DNA of 64,000 nt from Streptococcus oralis (GCF_023611505.1 NZ_CP097843.1:868001-932000), one strand, 5' to 3'; numbered from the stretch's first letter, positions 39,243 to 49,748 are shown. Numbers and translations are program-made. Notes: generated by a model not told the origin, from the sequence alone.

Positions 39243-40121
39243 ATGAACGGTATTATCAACTTAAAAAAAGAAGCGGGGATGACTTCGCATGATGCGGTTT
39301 TTAAGCTGCGTAAGATTTTGGGAACCAAGAAAATTGGTCATGGTGGGACCTTGGATCCAGATGTGGTGGGTGTTTTGCCCATTGCGGTTGGCAAGGCGAC
39401 CCGCATGGTCGAATTTATGCAGGATGAGGGCAAGGTCTACGAGGGAGAGATTACTCTGGGCTATTCAACGACGACCGAGGATGCTAGTGGAGAAGTGGTC
39501 GCAGAAACCCCTGTTTTGTCACCCTTGGATGAAAAGCTTGTCGATGAAGCGATTGCCAGTCTGACTGGGCCTATTACTCAGATTCCGCCTATGTACTCGG
39601 CTGTCAAGGTCAATGGTCGCAAGCTCTATGAGTATGCGCGTGCAGGTCAGGAAGTGGAGCGTCCAGAACGCCAGGTAACAATCTATAGTTTTGAAAGAAC
39701 GAGTCCGATTTCTTATGATGCTCATCTTGCACGATTCACTTTTCGTGTAAAATGTAGCAAGGGGACTTATATCCGTACCTTATCAGTTGACTTGGGAGAG
39801 AACCTTGGTTATGCGGCTCATATGTCGCATCTGACTCGAACCAGTGCTGCAGGTTTACAACTGGAAGATGCTCTTACCTTGGACGAAATTGCTGAAAAAG
39901 TGGAGGCTGGTCAACTGGACTTTCTCCATCCTCTAGAGATTGGAACAGGGGACCTTGTCAAAGTTTTCCTAAGTCCAGAAGAGGCTACAGAAGTACGTTT
40001 TGGTCGTTTTATCGAGTTAGACCAAACAGACCAAGAATTGGCTGCCTTTGAAGGAGACAAATTGCTAGCTATTCTAGAAAAAAGGGACAATTTCTACAAA
40101 CCAAGAAAGGTTTTTGGCTAG
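39243..40121 (+). CDS. truB: tRNA pseudouridine-55 synthase
   Basis: A 292-residue enzyme that makes pseudouridine 55 in the T-loop of tRNAs. The catalytic Asp38 is in [15 protein letters not shown], with the family start [17 protein letters not shown], the [21 protein letters not shown] motif and the [10 protein letters not shown] motif. ATG 39243 gives the usual N-terminus; reading from 39204 adds 13 residues overlapping the previous gene. The ribosome site is weak (GAAAG), so expression may rely on upstream translation. Confidence 0.95.
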   Translation: MNGIINLKKEAGMTSHDAVFKLRKILGTKKIGHGGTLDPDVVGVLPIAVGKATRMVEFMQDEGKVYEGEITLGYSTTTEDASGEVVAETPVLSPLDEKLVDEAIASLTGPITQIPPMYSAVKVNGRKLYEYARAGQEVERPERQVTIYSFERTSPISYDAHLARFTFRVKCSKGTYIRTLSVDLGENLGYAAHMSHLTRTSAAGLQLEDALTLDEIAEKVEAGQLDFLHPLEIGTGDLVKVFLSPEEATEVRFGRFIELDQTDQELAAFEGDKLLAILEKRDNFYKPRKVFG

Positions 40122-40194
40122 TCAAACTGGAGTGTTGGGATAGATTTGTTTCTCCTAGACTATCCAAATCAGACTATAAATTTTGCAAAAAATG

Positions 40195-40203
40195 TGATAG
40201 AAT
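40195..40203 (+). promoter_or_regulatory. Extended -10 promoter of udk
   Basis: TGATAGAAT with the -10 at 40198-40203, about 30 bases before the ATG and its GGAGG site. Confidence 0.5.
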
Positions 40204-40232
40204 AGACCACGGATAAAAAAACGGAGGATAGC

Positions 40233-40871
40233 ATGCAAAATAGACCAATCATTATCGGAGTGACAGGTGGTTCTGGTGGAGGAAAAACCAGTGTTTCAAG
40301 AGCCATTTTATCGCACTTTCCTGATGAAAAGATTTCCATGATTGAGCATGATTCATACTACAAGGATCAGTCTCACTTGACCTTTGAAGAGCGTGTCAAA
40401 ACTAACTACGACCATCCATTTGCCTTTGATACAGATTTGATGATCGAGCAGATTAAGGAATTGTTGGCAGGACGTCCGGTGGACATCCCGACTTATGACT
40501 ATACAGAGCATACGCGGAGTAGCAAGACCTATCGTCAGGAGCCTCAGGATGTCTTTATCGTTGAGGGGATTCTGGTCTTGGAGGACAAGCGCCTGCGCGA
40601 TTTGATGGATATCAAGATTTTTGTGGATACAGATGATGATGTGCGCATTATTCGTCGTATCAAGCGTGATATGGAGGAGCGTGGCCGTAGTCTAGACAGC
40701 GTTATTGAGCAGTATTTGGGCGTGGTCAAACCCATGTACCACCAGTTTATCGAGCCGACCAAGCGGTATGCGGATATCGTCATTCCTGAAGGGGTCAGTA
40801 ATACAGTGGCAATCGACCTTTTGACGACCAAGATTGCAAAGATTTTGGAAGAAGCTCGAAACAGCAAATAA
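40233..40871 (+). CDS. udk: Uridine kinase
   Basis: A 212-residue P-loop kinase that phosphorylates uridine and cytidine with ATP or GTP. The Walker [10 protein letters not shown] is at residues 12-20, the substrate region has [27 protein letters not shown], and the lid has [19 protein letters not shown]. It complements the pyrimidine salvage genes at the left end of the window but is not linked to them. It ends at a strong terminator. Confidence 0.96.
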   Translation: MQNRPIIIGVTGGSGGGKTSVSRAILSHFPDEKISMIEHDSYYKDQSHLTFEERVKTNYDHPFAFDTDLMIEQIKELLAGRPVDIPTYDYTEHTRSSKTYRQEPQDVFIVEGILVLEDKRLRDLMDIKIFVDTDDDVRIIRRIKRDMEERGRSLDSVIEQYLGVVKPMYHQFIEPTKRYADIVIPEGVSNTVAIDLLTTKIAKILEEARNSK

Positions 40872-40878
40872 TCAGACG

Positions 40879-40901
40879 AGGAGGCTTGGCCTCCTTTTTC
40901 T
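40879..40901 (+). terminator. Terminator after udk
   Basis: AGGAGGC-TTG-GCCTCCT followed by TTTTCT. Confidence 0.9.
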
Positions 40902-40950
40902 ATTTTTCCTTTCGTTTCGGTATGCAAAAGGAGATTTTTAATCATATTTT

Positions 40951-40959
40951 TGGTATAAT
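40951..40959 (+). promoter_or_regulatory. Extended -10 promoter of the xseA operon
   Basis: TGGTATAAT with the -10 at 40954-40959. Seven bases later comes the ATG of a 7-codon ORF. Confidence 0.65.
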
Positions 40960-40966
40960 AATACCC

Positions 40967-40990
40967 ATGGAAAAGCAAGAAAATGAATAG
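40967..40990 (+). CDS. Seven-residue upstream ORF before xseA
   Basis: ATG at 40967 opens the frame M-E-K-Q-E-N-E and stops with TAG at 40988-40990, nine bases before the xseA ATG. It has no ribosome site and begins at or next to the expected transcription start, so it would be translated as a leaderless ORF. It starts with the same three residues as XseA (MEK). It could deliver ribosomes to the xseA start, or be chance. Confidence 0.35.
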   Translation: MEKQENE

Positions 40991-40999
40991 TAGGTGGAG

Positions 41000-42340
41000 A
41001 TGGAAAAGTATTTATCGGTAACAACTTTGACCAAGTATCTGAAAATGAAATTCGATAAAGACCCTTACTTGGAACGGGTCTATTTAACTGGTCAAGTTTC
41101 CAACTTTCGTAAACGACCTACTCACCAATATTTCTCCCTAAAAGATGACCATGCAGTTATTCAAGCGACCATCTGGTCTGGGATTTATCAGAAATTAGGT
41201 TTCGACCTCGAAGAGGGAATGAAGGTCAATGTGATTGGGCGTGTGCAGGTTTATGAACCCAGTGGGAGCTACTCTATCATCATTGAAAAAGCTGAGCCTG
41301 ATGGGATTGGGGCGCTTGCGATTCAGTTTGAACAACTCAAGAAGAAACTGACAGAAGAAGGTCTGTTTCAAGAGAGATTCAAGCAATCTCTTCCCCAGTT
41401 TGCTAAGAGAATCGGTGTGGTAACCAGTCGCAGTGGAGCTGTTATTCGAGATATCATCACGACTGTCAGCAGACGCTTTCCAGGTGTTGATATCCTTCTC
41501 TATCCGACCAAGGTACAAGGTGATGGAGCGGCGGAGGAAATTGCTCGAAATATTGCGCGTGCCAATCAAAGTGAGGACCTAGATGTTCTCATCATTGGTC
41601 GTGGTGGGGGTTCCATCGAGGATCTCTGGGCCTTTAACGAAGAGATTGTGGTACGGGCTATTTTTGAATCTCGCTTGCCAATCATTTCTAGTGTGGGGCA
41701 TGAGACGGATGTGACCTTGGCAGATTTTGTAGCGGATCGCAGAGCGGCGACCCCAACAGCTGCAGCTGAACTGGCAACGCCTGTGACTAAGTTGGATGTG
41801 TTAACCCATTTGCAAAATCAGGAAAAGCGGATGGCAATAGCAGTTCAGAATGTCCTGTCAAAAAAAAAAGAAGCTCTGAAAAAATGCAGCCAGTCTGTGA
41901 TTTTTAGACAACCAGAGCGCTTGTATGATGGCTATTTGCAACGGTTAGATCAGCTGCAACTGCGATTAAAACAAAGTTTGGGAACACGGATTTCTGATAG
42001 CAAACAGCTAGTACAAGCAAGGACGCACCAATTGGTGCAATTATCACCTGTTACCAAAATCCAACGCTATCAGGACCGGCTTGCTCAGTTGGACAAGCTC
42101 CTCCGTAGCCAAATGGCGTTAGTTTATGATACCAAGGTTGCTGAGGTCAAGCGACTTTCGGAAGCTTTGCTGATGTTGGATACTAGCCGAATTGTCGCGC
42201 GTGGATATGCTATTGTCAAAAAAGAAGAGTCCGTAGTCGATTCGGTTGAGAGTTTGAAGAAAAAAGATCAAGTAACGCTTTTGATGCGAGATGGTCAAGT
42301 AGAATTAGAGGTTAAAGATGTCAAAACAAAAGAAATTTGA
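41000..42340 (+). CDS. xseA: Exodeoxyribonuclease VII large subunit
   Basis: A 446-residue catalytic subunit that degrades single-stranded DNA from both ends together with XseB. It has the N-terminal OB-fold ([32 protein letters not shown]), the central domain with [32 protein letters not shown] and [27 protein letters not shown], and a helical C-terminal region. I chose ATG 41000 over GTG 40994 because TAGGTGG lies at 40991-40997. It overlaps xseB by 23 bases. Confidence 0.95.
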   Translation: MEKYLSVTTLTKYLKMKFDKDPYLERVYLTGQVSNFRKRPTHQYFSLKDDHAVIQATIWSGIYQKLGFDLEEGMKVNVIGRVQVYEPSGSYSIIIEKAEPDGIGALAIQFEQLKKKLTEEGLFQERFKQSLPQFAKRIGVVTSRSGAVIRDIITTVSRRFPGVDILLYPTKVQGDGAAEEIARNIARANQSEDLDVLIIGRGGGSIEDLWAFNEEIVVRAIFESRLPIISSVGHETDVTLADFVADRRAATPTAAAELATPVTKLDVLTHLQNQEKRMAIAVQNVLSKKKEALKKCSQSVIFRQPERLYDGYLQRLDQLQLRLKQSLGTRISDSKQLVQARTHQLVQLSPVTKIQRYQDRLAQLDKLLRSQMALVYDTKVAEVKRLSEALLMLDTSRIVARGYAIVKKEESVVDSVESLKKKDQVTLLMRDGQVELEVKDVKTKEI

Positions 42341-42530
42341 GGAAAATCTAGCAGAACTGGAAACCATTGTCCAAAGTTTGGAAAATGGTGAAATCGCTCT
42401 AGAAGATGCAATTGCTGCCTTTCAAAAGGGCATGGTCTTGTCAAAAGAGCTCCAAGCGACGCTAGACAAGGCTGAAAAGACCTTGGTCAAGGTCATGCAA
42501 GAAGATGGAACAGAAAGTGATTTTGAATGA
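42318..42530 (+). CDS. xseB: Exodeoxyribonuclease VII small subunit
   Basis: A 70-residue helical-hairpin protein that binds XseA. It contains the family pattern [26 protein letters not shown]...F..G. The start lies within the end of xseA and the stop overlaps ispA (ATGA), so expression of all three is likely coupled. Confidence 0.95.
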   Translation: MSKQKKFEENLAELETIVQSLENGEIALEDAIAAFQKGMVLSKELQATLDKAEKTLVKVMQEDGTESDFE

Positions 42531-43402
42531 AGAAGCAAGAAAAATTAGCTCTTGTTGAGTCGGCTTTGGAAGATTTTTATGGAGACCAGCAGTTTGCCTC
42601 TAGTTTGCGAGAGTCTGTTCTCTATTCCATTCATGCTGGTGGCAAGCGTATTCGACCTTTTCTCTTGTTAGAAGTTCTGGAAGCCTTGCAAGTCGCTATT
42701 AGACCAGCTCATGCCCAAGTGGCTGCGGCCTTGGAAATGATTCATACAGGGAGCTTGATTCACGATGATCTTCCTGCCATGGATGATGATGATTTTCGTC
42801 GAGGGCGTTTGACCAATCATAAGAAATTTGGCGAAGCGATGGCAATTTTGGCAGGCGATGCTTTGTTCCTAGATCCCTATGCCTTGATAGCGCAGGCAGA
42901 TTTGCCAAGTCAGATCAAGGTGGACTTGATTGCCAACTTATCCCTTGCTTCAGGAAGTCTGGGCATGGTTGCAGGGCAGGTTTTAGATATGGAAGGCGAA
43001 CACCAGCACTTGTCTTTGGAAGAACTTCAGACCATTCATGCTAATAAAACAGGTAAGTTACTAGCCTATCCTTTCCAAGCAGCTGCTATCATAGCTGAAT
43101 TAGCACCAGAAATCCAAGCAAAACTGAAAACTGTTGGGGAATTGATTGGGCTGGCCTTTCAAGTTCGAGATGATGTGTTAGATGTGACCGCTAGTTTTGA
43201 GGAAATCGGCAAGACTCCACAAAAGGACCTACAGGCAGAAAAGTCAACCTATCCAGCCTTGTTGGGCTTGGAGGAGGCAATTGCCTTTTGTAACCAAACC
43301 CTTGATCAAGCCAAGGTAAAATTAGATGAAATTTCCCAACGAGTCAGCTTTGAAACAGAGCCGATTGTGGAAGTAGTAGAAAGTTTGAGAATCAATGGCT
43401 AA
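42527..43402 (+). CDS. ispA: Farnesyl (geranyl) diphosphate synthase
   Basis: A 291-residue polyprenyl synthase that condenses IPP with DMAPP and GPP to give FPP, the precursor of undecaprenyl phosphate. It has the first aspartate-rich motif [15 protein letters not shown] (residues about 83-97), the GGKRIRPFL substrate motif and the second motif [12 protein letters not shown] overlap with xseB and an 8-base overlap with tlyA place it inside one operon. Confidence 0.94.
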   Translation: MKKQEKLALVESALEDFYGDQQFASSLRESVLYSIHAGGKRIRPFLLLEVLEALQVAIRPAHAQVAAALEMIHTGSLIHDDLPAMDDDDFRRGRLTNHKKFGEAMAILAGDALFLDPYALIAQADLPSQIKVDLIANLSLASGSLGMVAGQVLDMEGEHQHLSLEELQTIHANKTGKLLAYPFQAAAIIAELAPEIQAKLKTVGELIGLAFQVRDDVLDVTASFEEIGKTPQKDLQAEKSTYPALLGLEEAIAFCNQTLDQAKVKLDEISQRVSFETEPIVEVVESLRING

Positions 43403-44210
43403 GGAAAGAGTGGATGTACTAGCTTATAAACAGGGCTTGTTTGAAACGCGAGAACAGGCCAAGCGCGGCGTCATGGCAGGTCTGGTTGTAGCTGTCCTCA
43501 ATGGGGAGCGTTTTGACAAACCAGGAGAGAAAATCCCAGATGACACTGAGCTAAAACTCAAAGGTGAAAAACTCAAGTATGTCAGCCGTGGTGGCTTAAA
43601 ATTAGAAAAAGCCTTGCAGGCCTTTGGTTTGTCAGTGGAAGGGGAGACAACGATTGATATTGGAGCCTCCACTGGAGGATTTACTGATGTCATGTTGCAA
43701 AACGGTGCTGAGCTGGTCTTTGCAGTCGATGTTGGCACCAATCAGTTGGCTTGGAAATTACGCCAAGACCCACGGGTTGTCAGCATGGAGCAGTTTAATT
43801 TTCGTTATGCTGAAGAGACTGACTTTGAGCAGGAACCAAGTTTTGCCAGTATTGATGTGAGTTTCATTTCCCTCAGTCTGATTTTGCCCGCCTTGCACCG
43901 TGTCTTAGCAGATCAAGGGCAGGTGGTAGCACTTGTCAAACCTCAGTTTGAAGCAGGTCGTGAGCAAATCGGGAAAAATGGAATCATTCGCGATGCCAAG
44001 GTTCATCAAACTGTCCTTGAATCTGTCACTGCTATGGCAGTTGAACAAGGTTTTTCAGTGCTTGGATTAGACTATTCACCAATCCAAGGAGGACATGGAA
44101 ACATCGAATTTTTGGCATATTTAAAAAAGGAAGAGGGAGCAAGCAATCAAGTTGCCCCCGAAATAGAAAAAGTTGTAGAGAGAGCACATAGAGAATTTAA
44201 AGATGAATAA
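43395..44210 (+). CDS. tlyA: TlyA family rRNA 2'-O-methyltransferase
   Basis: A 271-residue protein with an N-terminal S4 RNA-binding domain (residues 1-60, RVDVLAYKQGLFETREQAKRGVMAGLV) and an FtsJ-like SAM methyltransferase domain. The domain has DIGASTGGFTDVML and VDVGTNQLAWKLR as the SAM site and the SFISLSLILP motif. Homologues methylate 16S and 23S rRNA, and loss gives capreomycin resistance in mycobacteria. The older name is hemolysin A. It overlaps ispA and argR. Confidence 0.9.
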   Translation: MAKERVDVLAYKQGLFETREQAKRGVMAGLVVAVLNGERFDKPGEKIPDDTELKLKGEKLKYVSRGGLKLEKALQAFGLSVEGETTIDIGASTGGFTDVMLQNGAELVFAVDVGTNQLAWKLRQDPRVVSMEQFNFRYAEETDFEQEPSFASIDVSFISLSLILPALHRVLADQGQVVALVKPQFEAGREQIGKNGIIRDAKVHQTVLESVTAMAVEQGFSVLGLDYSPIQGGHGNIEFLAYLKKEEGASNQVAPEIEKVVERAHREFKDE

Positions 44211-44634
44211 AAAAGAGAGACTTGAAAAAATTAGAAGATTTGTTACGGATTATCAGATTGGGACTCAGGAAGAAATTGTTGAGTACTTGAGGGAAGCAGG
44301 TATTTCTGCTACTCAAGCCACTGTCTCAAGGGACATCAAGGAGCTTGGTATTGTTAAAATTCCTTTGAAAAACAACACTTATATCTATGAATTGCCAAAA
44401 TCAATTGTTAAGAGTTTGCAGTTGGCTGAGGACAATATTGTGAGTTCTGAGTTAATGGGAAATATGATCAACCTTTCTGTCATTCCTGGAAATACTATTT
44501 TTGTGAAGAGTCAGTTGGTTGAAGCATTCTCTGAACAGATTTTTAGCTGTCTAGCTGATGATGATTCTATCTTAATTGTAGCTAGAACAGCAGAGGCAGC
44601 TGAAGAAATTGTTGAACAAGTCAAAAAATGGTAG
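44203..44634 (+). CDS. argR: ArgR-type arginine repressor
   Basis: A 143-residue regulator with an N-terminal winged helix (EEIVEYLREAGISATQATVSRDIKELGIVKIP, with the SQATVSRD-type recognition region) and a C-terminal oligomerisation/arginine-binding domain. In that domain the usual GDDT motif reads ADDDS. Streptococci often carry several ArgR paralogues, and this copy next to recN corresponds to the AhrC/ArgR position in many Firmicutes. It overlaps tlyA by 8 bases. No ArgR target gene is in the window. Confidence 0.92.
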   Translation: MNKKERLEKIRRFVTDYQIGTQEEIVEYLREAGISATQATVSRDIKELGIVKIPLKNNTYIYELPKSIVKSLQLAEDNIVSSELMGNMINLSVIPGNTIFVKSQLVEAFSEQIFSCLADDDSILIVARTAEAAEEIVEQVKKW

Positions 44635-44640
44635 GTCAGT

Positions 44641-46308
44641 ATGTTACTTGAAATTTCGATAAAAAACTTTGCCATTATTGAGGCAATTTCCCTCAATTTT
44701 GAAAAGGGTATGACTGTTTTGACTGGGGAAACGGGTGCCGGAAAGTCTATCATTATCGACGCTATGAATCTCATGTTGGGGGCTCGTGCAACGACAGACG
44801 TTATTCGTCATGGTGCGCCAAAGGCGGAGATTGAGGGACTTTTTTCGGTTGAAAACAGTCGTTCTTTGCAAGAACTTTTTGATGAGCAAGGTTTGGAAAT
44901 GGGTGATGAAATTATCATCCGCCGGGAAATTTTGCAAAATGGTCGTAGTGTTAGTCGCGTGAATGGTCAGATGGTCAATCTTTCTGTCTTGCGTGCTATT
45001 GGGCAACACCTTGTAGATATCCATGGTCAGCATGACCAAGAGGAGTTAATGCGTCCTCAACTGCACATCCAGATGTTGGATGAGTTTGGTGATGCAGCTT
45101 TCTTGGACTTGAAGGAGACCTATCAGACGAGTTTTGACGCCTATCGCAAAATGCGTAAGCAGGTTCTAGAAGTCAAGAAAAATCAGCAGGAACATAAGTC
45201 TCGCATTGAGATGTTGGAATTTCAAATGGCAGAGATTGAGGCAGCGAACTTGCAGGCTGGTGAAGACTTGGCTCTCAACCAAGAACGAGATAAACTCCTC
45301 AATCATAAAAATATTGCGGATACGCTAACCAATGCCTATAGCATGTTGGACAATGAGGAGTTTTCTAGCCTAGCTAATGTTCGTTCAGCCATGAATGACA
45401 TGGAAAGTGTTGAAGAATACGATCCTGAATACCGTGAAATTTCAAGTTCTCTATCAGAAACCTACTATGTTTTAGAAGATATTACAAAGCGTTTGGAAGA
45501 TATTATTGAGGACTTGGATTTTGATGGCAATCGCCTCATGCAGGTTGAGAATCGCCTAGATCTTCTGAATACTATTTCCCGTAAGTACGGTGGGACTGTG
45601 GATGATGTTCTGCTTTATTTTGCTAAGATTACAGATGAGTATAATCTCTTGACGGGTAATAATCTTTCTTCCGAAGACATGGAAGCAGAGCTCAAGAAAT
45701 TGGAAATTAATCTTGTTGATTTGGCAGGGCAGCTTGCAACAGCTCGTCATGATTTGGCCCAGCAGCTTGAAGCAGAGATTAAACAAGAACTGCAAGACCT
45801 CTATATGGAGAAGGCACAATTCCAGGTTCGCTTTAGCAAGGGCAAATTTAGTCGAGAGGGGAATGAAACGGTCGAGTTTTACATTTCCACCAACCCTGGT
45901 GAAGACTTTAAACCCTTGGTTAAAGTTGCGTCCGGTGGGGAATTGTCCCGCCTCATGCTAGCTATTAAATCCGCCTTTTCTCGTAAAGAAGGCAAGACTA
46001 GTATTGTCTTTGATGAGGTGGATACGGGAGTTTCAGGTCGTGTAGCCCAAGCCATCGCTCAAAAGATTCATAAGATTGGCCAGCATGGTCAGGTTTTAGC
46101 TATTTCTCACTTACCACAAGTGATTGCCATCGCGGACTATCAATTCTTTATTGAGAAGATTAGCGATGAGCACTCAACGGTGTCGACGGTTCGTCTTTTG
46201 ACTTTAGAAGAGCGAGTAGAGGAAGTAGCTAAAATGTTGGCTGGGGAAAATGTAACCGAAGCGGCCCTTACCCAAGCTAGAGAATTATTGCAAACGAGGG
46301 AGAAATAA
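44641..46308 (+). CDS. recN: DNA repair protein RecN
   Basis: A 555-residue SMC-like ATPase that acts early at double-strand breaks. Walker A is GETGAGKS (residues 29-36); the Q-loop region VDIHGQHDQEELM, central coiled coils (about 155-230 and 270-370), signature ASGGELSRLMLA and Walker B VFDEVDTGVSG complete the head. It follows argR by 6 bases and directly abuts the phosphoesterase gene, so the arrangement argR-recN is the usual Firmicutes one. Confidence 0.96.
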   Translation: MLLEISIKNFAIIEAISLNFEKGMTVLTGETGAGKSIIIDAMNLMLGARATTDVIRHGAPKAEIEGLFSVENSRSLQELFDEQGLEMGDEIIIRREILQNGRSVSRVNGQMVNLSVLRAIGQHLVDIHGQHDQEELMRPQLHIQMLDEFGDAAFLDLKETYQTSFDAYRKMRKQVLEVKKNQQEHKSRIEMLEFQMAEIEAANLQAGEDLALNQERDKLLNHKNIADTLTNAYSMLDNEEFSSLANVRSAMNDMESVEEYDPEYREISSSLSETYYVLEDITKRLEDIIEDLDFDGNRLMQVENRLDLLNTISRKYGGTVDDVLLYFAKITDEYNLLTGNNLSSEDMEAELKKLEINLVDLAGQLATARHDLAQQLEAEIKQELQDLYMEKAQFQVRFSKGKFSREGNETVEFYISTNPGEDFKPLVKVASGGELSRLMLAIKSAFSRKEGKTSIVFDEVDTGVSGRVAQAIAQKIHKIGQHGQVLAISHLPQVIAIADYQFFIEKISDEHSTVSTVRLLTLEERVEEVAKMLAGENVTEAALTQARELLQTREK

Positions 46309-47037
46309 ATGACAGACTATTATGTAATTGGAGATGTTCACGGGAAAGCAGCTATGCTAGAAGATCTGCTCAAAACCTGGGATGGTCAAACTCAGTTGCT
46401 CTTTCTAGGGGATTTGATTGACCGTGGTGAGGATAGTCGCCGTGTTCTAGAAATGGTCAAGGACTTGGTGGACAATCAAGGGGCTATCTGTCTATCAGGA
46501 AACCACGAGTATATGTTTCTGACTTGGCTCGATGATCCAGAAGAAAGCTATGACCATTATCGTCGTAATGGTGGTGATACAACTATTAACTCTATTCTAG
46601 GTCGTCCCTTGGATGCACCAGTTGATGGCGTAGAAGATGCCAGGCGTGTTGCGACTGAAGCGGCAGACTTGGTCGAATTCATTCGTCAAATGCCATTTGT
46701 AGTAGAGACAGACAAGTATATCTTTGTTCACGCAGGTATTGATTTGACCTTGGAAGACTGGCATGAAACGACTGATTACAAGAAAGTCTGGCTCAGAAAG
46801 CCATTCCATGAAGCTGAAAATCATACCGGGAAAACCATTGTTTTTGGGCATACACCAGTTTATGGTTTGCTGAAGCAAGACCGAGGTACAGCTGAGCTTT
46901 GGATAACAGATGATGGCAAGATTGGCATGGATGGAGGAGCTGTCTATGGTGGTGTCCTTCATGGTATCGTCTTTACAGACCAAGGAATGACAGAACACCA
47001 CTTTATCGAAAATGATGGCTTTATTGCCGAAGATTAG
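46309..47037 (+). CDS. PPP-family metallophosphoesterase
   Basis: A 242-residue protein with all calcineurin-type motifs: GDVHG (residues 8-12), GDLIDRGED (about 36-44), GNHEYM (about 65-70), HAGIDL and GHTPVYG. Close relatives are annotated as serine/threonine phosphatases or symmetrical Ap4A hydrolases (ApaH/PrpE group), and the sequence alone cannot decide which. The ATG follows the recN stop with no gap, so it is the last gene of the xseA operon. Confidence 0.85.
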   Translation: MTDYYVIGDVHGKAAMLEDLLKTWDGQTQLLFLGDLIDRGEDSRRVLEMVKDLVDNQGAICLSGNHEYMFLTWLDDPEESYDHYRRNGGDTTINSILGRPLDAPVDGVEDARRVATEAADLVEFIRQMPFVVETDKYIFVHAGIDLTLEDWHETTDYKKVWLRKPFHEAENHTGKTIVFGHTPVYGLLKQDRGTAELWITDDGKIGMDGGAVYGGVLHGIVFTDQGMTEHHFIENDGFIAED

Positions 47038-47058
47038 TACTCCTAGCAGGGTATGGTC

Positions 47059-47087
47059 TTGTCAAAATGTTAAAAACAATTTATAAT
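47059..47087 (+). promoter_or_regulatory. Promoter of lepA
   Basis: TTGTCA (47059-47064), 17 bases, TATAAT (47082-47087). Confidence 0.75.
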
Positions 47088-47115
47088 TAATAGATACCCT
47101 GAAAGGAAGAGCATC

Positions 47116-48939
47116 ATGAACTTAGAAGAATTGAAACAACGACAGGGGAAGATCCGAAACTTCTCTATTATCGCCCATATTGACCATGGGAAGTCAACGC
47201 TGGCAGACCGCATTTTGGAAAAGACGGAGACAGTTTCTAGTCGTGAAATGCAGGCCCAGCTTCTGGATAGCATGGATCTAGAACGGGAACGTGGGATTAC
47301 CATTAAACTCAATGCCATCGAACTCAATTATACTGCAAAAGATGGCGAGACCTATATTTTCCACTTGATTGACACGCCAGGGCACGTGGACTTTACCTAT
47401 GAAGTGTCGCGTTCGCTAGCTGCCTGTGAAGGAGCGATTTTGGTGGTTGATGCGGCCCAAGGGATTGAAGCTCAAACACTTGCCAACGTATATCTAGCAT
47501 TGGATAATGATTTGGAAATTCTGCCAGTCATTAACAAGATTGACCTACCAGCAGCTGATCCAGAGCGCGTGCGTACAGAGATTGAAGATGTGATTGGACT
47601 GGATGCCAGCGAAGCAGTCTTAGCTTCTGCCAAAGCTGGTATTGGGATCGAAGAGATTCTTGAGCAGATCGTTGAAAAAGTTCCTGCTCCAACTGGTGAT
47701 GTTTCAGCTCCATTAAAAGCCTTGATTTTCGACTCGGTCTATGATGCTTACCGTGGGGTTATTCTCCAAGTTCGTGTTATGGACGGAGTGGTTAAACCTG
47801 GCGATAAGATTCAACTCATGAGCAATGGCAAGACCTTTGATGTCACTGAGGTCGGAATTTTCACACCGAAAGCAGTCGGGCGTGATTTCCTAGCGACTGG
47901 TGACGTTGGTTATATTGCGGCTTCTATCAAGACGGTTCAAGACACCCGTGTCGGAGATACAGTGACCCTAGCAAGCAATCCTGCAGCAGAACCGCTAGAC
48001 GGCTACAAGCAAATGAACCCCATGGTCTTTGCAGGTCTTTATCCAATTGAGTCAAACAAGTACAATGACCTTCGTGAAGCCCTAGAAAAATTGCAGCTCA
48101 ACGATGCTAGCTTGCAGTTTGAGCCAGAAACATCTCAGGCGCTGGGATTCGGTTTCCGTTGTGGATTCCTTGGGCTTCTCCATATGGATGTTATCCAAGA
48201 GCGTTTAGAGCGCGAGTTCAACATTGACCTCATCATGACAGCTCCGTCTGTTATTTACAAGGTTAACCAAACTGACGGTGAATCTATGGATGTGTCTAAC
48301 CCCTCTGAATTTCCAGACCCAACTAAGATTGCGACTATTGAAGAGCCGTATGTCAAGGCGCAAATCATGGTACCGCAGGAGTTTGTTGGTGCAGTAATGG
48401 AATTGGCTCAACGCAAACGTGGAGACTTTGTGACCATGGATTACATTGATGACAATCGTGTCAATGTTATCTATCAAATTCCACTCGCTGAAATCGTCTT
48501 TGATTTCTTTGATAAGCTCAAGTCTTCAACACGTGGTTATGCAAGCTTTGACTACGAATTGTCAGAGTATCGTCCGTCTAAGCTAGTCAAAATGGATATC
48601 CTTCTCAATGGTGATAAGGTCGATGCCCTCAGCTTTATCGTTCACAAGGACTTTGCCTATGAACGCGGGAAACTCATCGTTGATAAGCTCAAGAAAATCA
48701 TCCCTCGTCAACAATTTGAGGTGCCGATTCAAGCAGCTATTGGGCACAAAATCGTGGCTCGTACTGATATCAAGGCCCTTCGTAAGAACGTACTTGCCAA
48801 GTGTTACGGTGGTGACGTTTCTCGTAAACGCAAACTCCTTGAAAAACAAAAAGCTGGTAAGAAACGCATGAAGGCTATCGGATCAGTAGAAGTTCCACAA
48901 GAAGCCTTCCTCAGCGTCTTAAGCATGGATGAAGAATAG
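47116..48939 (+). CDS. lepA: Elongation factor 4 (LepA GTPase)
   Basis: A 607-residue translational GTPase that acts on stalled or assembling ribosomes. It has G1 [10 protein letters not shown]3 DTPGHVD, G4 NKIDLP, the EF-G-like domains II, III and V, and the LepA-specific C-terminal domain ([25 protein letters not shown]). It has its own promoter and terminator. The ribosome site AAAGGAAGAG precedes the ATG. Confidence 0.97.
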   Translation: MNLEELKQRQGKIRNFSIIAHIDHGKSTLADRILEKTETVSSREMQAQLLDSMDLERERGITIKLNAIELNYTAKDGETYIFHLIDTPGHVDFTYEVSRSLAACEGAILVVDAAQGIEAQTLANVYLALDNDLEILPVINKIDLPAADPERVRTEIEDVIGLDASEAVLASAKAGIGIEEILEQIVEKVPAPTGDVSAPLKALIFDSVYDAYRGVILQVRVMDGVVKPGDKIQLMSNGKTFDVTEVGIFTPKAVGRDFLATGDVGYIAASIKTVQDTRVGDTVTLASNPAAEPLDGYKQMNPMVFAGLYPIESNKYNDLREALEKLQLNDASLQFEPETSQALGFGFRCGFLGLLHMDVIQERLEREFNIDLIMTAPSVIYKVNQTDGESMDVSNPSEFPDPTKIATIEEPYVKAQIMVPQEFVGAVMELAQRKRGDFVTMDYIDDNRVNVIYQIPLAEIVFDFFDKLKSSTRGYASFDYELSEYRPSKLVKMDILLNGDKVDALSFIVHKDFAYERGKLIVDKLKKIIPRQQFEVPIQAAIGHKIVARTDIKALRKNVLAKCYGGDVSRKRKLLEKQKAGKKRMKAIGSVEVPQEAFLSVLSMDEE

Positions 48940-48943
48940 AAAT

Positions 48944-48975
48944 AAAACTCTTGAAGATTTTTCAAGAGTTTTTAC
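48944..48975 (+). terminator. Terminator after lepA
   Basis: AAAACTCTTGAA pairs with TTCAAGAGTTTT. Confidence 0.9.
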
Positions 48976-49028
48976 TTTAAATGAGAGCGAGTAAAATCAT
49001 CAACTGACAAAATAGATCAGGTTAGAAT

Positions 49029-49057
49029 TTGACAGAAGTTCTTATTTTTCTTATAAT
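49029..49057 (+). promoter_or_regulatory. Consensus promoter of the lipoprotein gene
   Basis: TTGACA (49029-49034), 17 bases, TATAAT (49052-49057): a perfect sigma-A consensus. Confidence 0.85.
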
Positions 49058-49077
49058 GCAGATGGAAAGGTGGTAGG

Positions 49078-49701
49078 ATGAAAAAATTATTAATTTTAGG
49101 AACTGTTGTTACTGCTAGTGTTTTTCTAGCTTCATGCTCTAATAAATCGCAAACAGCAACCGAAGAAAGTTCGACTGCGGCTGTTAGTTCTTCTAGCAGT
49201 CAGGAAACGAGTAGCTCTAGCTCTACTGTTTCTGAAGCGAAGAAGGAAGAGACTCAAATCATCGGTTCGAATGAATATGGTTTTGTCAAGGTACCCAAAT
49301 CATGGGTTCGGTTCCATGAAGTAGAAGGTGGAAATGATATACAGTATTGCGATGGAACAGATATCAACATTGTTACGCTGAATACCTTCAAGGCTGAGCA
49401 GTTTAATATCAGCGAAGAAGAATATGCTAAACTGGATGTTGTGACTGTCTCATCTAGTATTTTAACTTCCAAAGAACAAAGCTCTGATTTCAGTAAGGTT
49501 TGGGGCTCCAAATCGACCATTGGAGGCTATGAAGCCTATGTTGTCAATGCAATTGCTAAGTCAGGGAAATACCTCGTTACCTGGGTTTTCCGATCAAATG
49601 ATGGTAAAATCCGCTATGTTTCACTTGAAGGGGATGGGGAAACTTTAAAAACAATCTTACCGATGGTTGAAAGTAGCTGGTCAACTACTAAATCTGAATA
49701 A
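49078..49701 (+). CDS. Putative lipoprotein, function unknown
   Basis: A 207-residue secreted lipoprotein. The signal peptide (residues 1-19) ends in the lipobox LASC with the lipidated cysteine at about residue 20. A Ser/Thr/Glu-rich linker (about residues 22-55) and a compact domain of about 150 residues (SNEYGFVKVPKSWVRFHEVEGG, WSTTKSE at the end) follow. I do not recognise the domain; the pattern GFVKVPKSW resembles small bacterial surface domains that bind ligands. It is driven by a perfect consensus promoter, so it is likely well expressed. Confidence 0.75.
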   Translation: MKKLLILGTVVTASVFLASCSNKSQTATEESSTAAVSSSSSQETSSSSSTVSEAKKEETQIIGSNEYGFVKVPKSWVRFHEVEGGNDIQYCDGTDINIVTLNTFKAEQFNISEEEYAKLDVVTVSSSILTSKEQSSDFSKVWGSKSTIGGYEAYVVNAIAKSGKYLVTWVFRSNDGKIRYVSLEGDGETLKTILPMVESSWSTTKSE

Positions 49702-49705
49702 ATGA

Positions 49706-49738
49706 AAAAAAGAAGATCCTTGGTCTTCTTTTTATTTT
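49706..49738 (+). terminator. Terminator after the lipoprotein gene
   Basis: AAAAAGAAGA and TCTTCTTTTT pair across TCCTTGG. The T-run leads directly into the competence box of dprA. Confidence 0.85.
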
Positions 49739-49740
49739 TT

Positions 49741-49748
49741 TACGAATA
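49741..49748 (+). promoter_or_regulatory. SigX (ComX) competence box of dprA
   Basis: TACGAATA is a perfect match to the cin-box used by the alternative sigma factor SigX in streptococci. It has the usual T-rich stretch just upstream and lies 33 bases before the dprA ATG. Confidence 0.85.
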
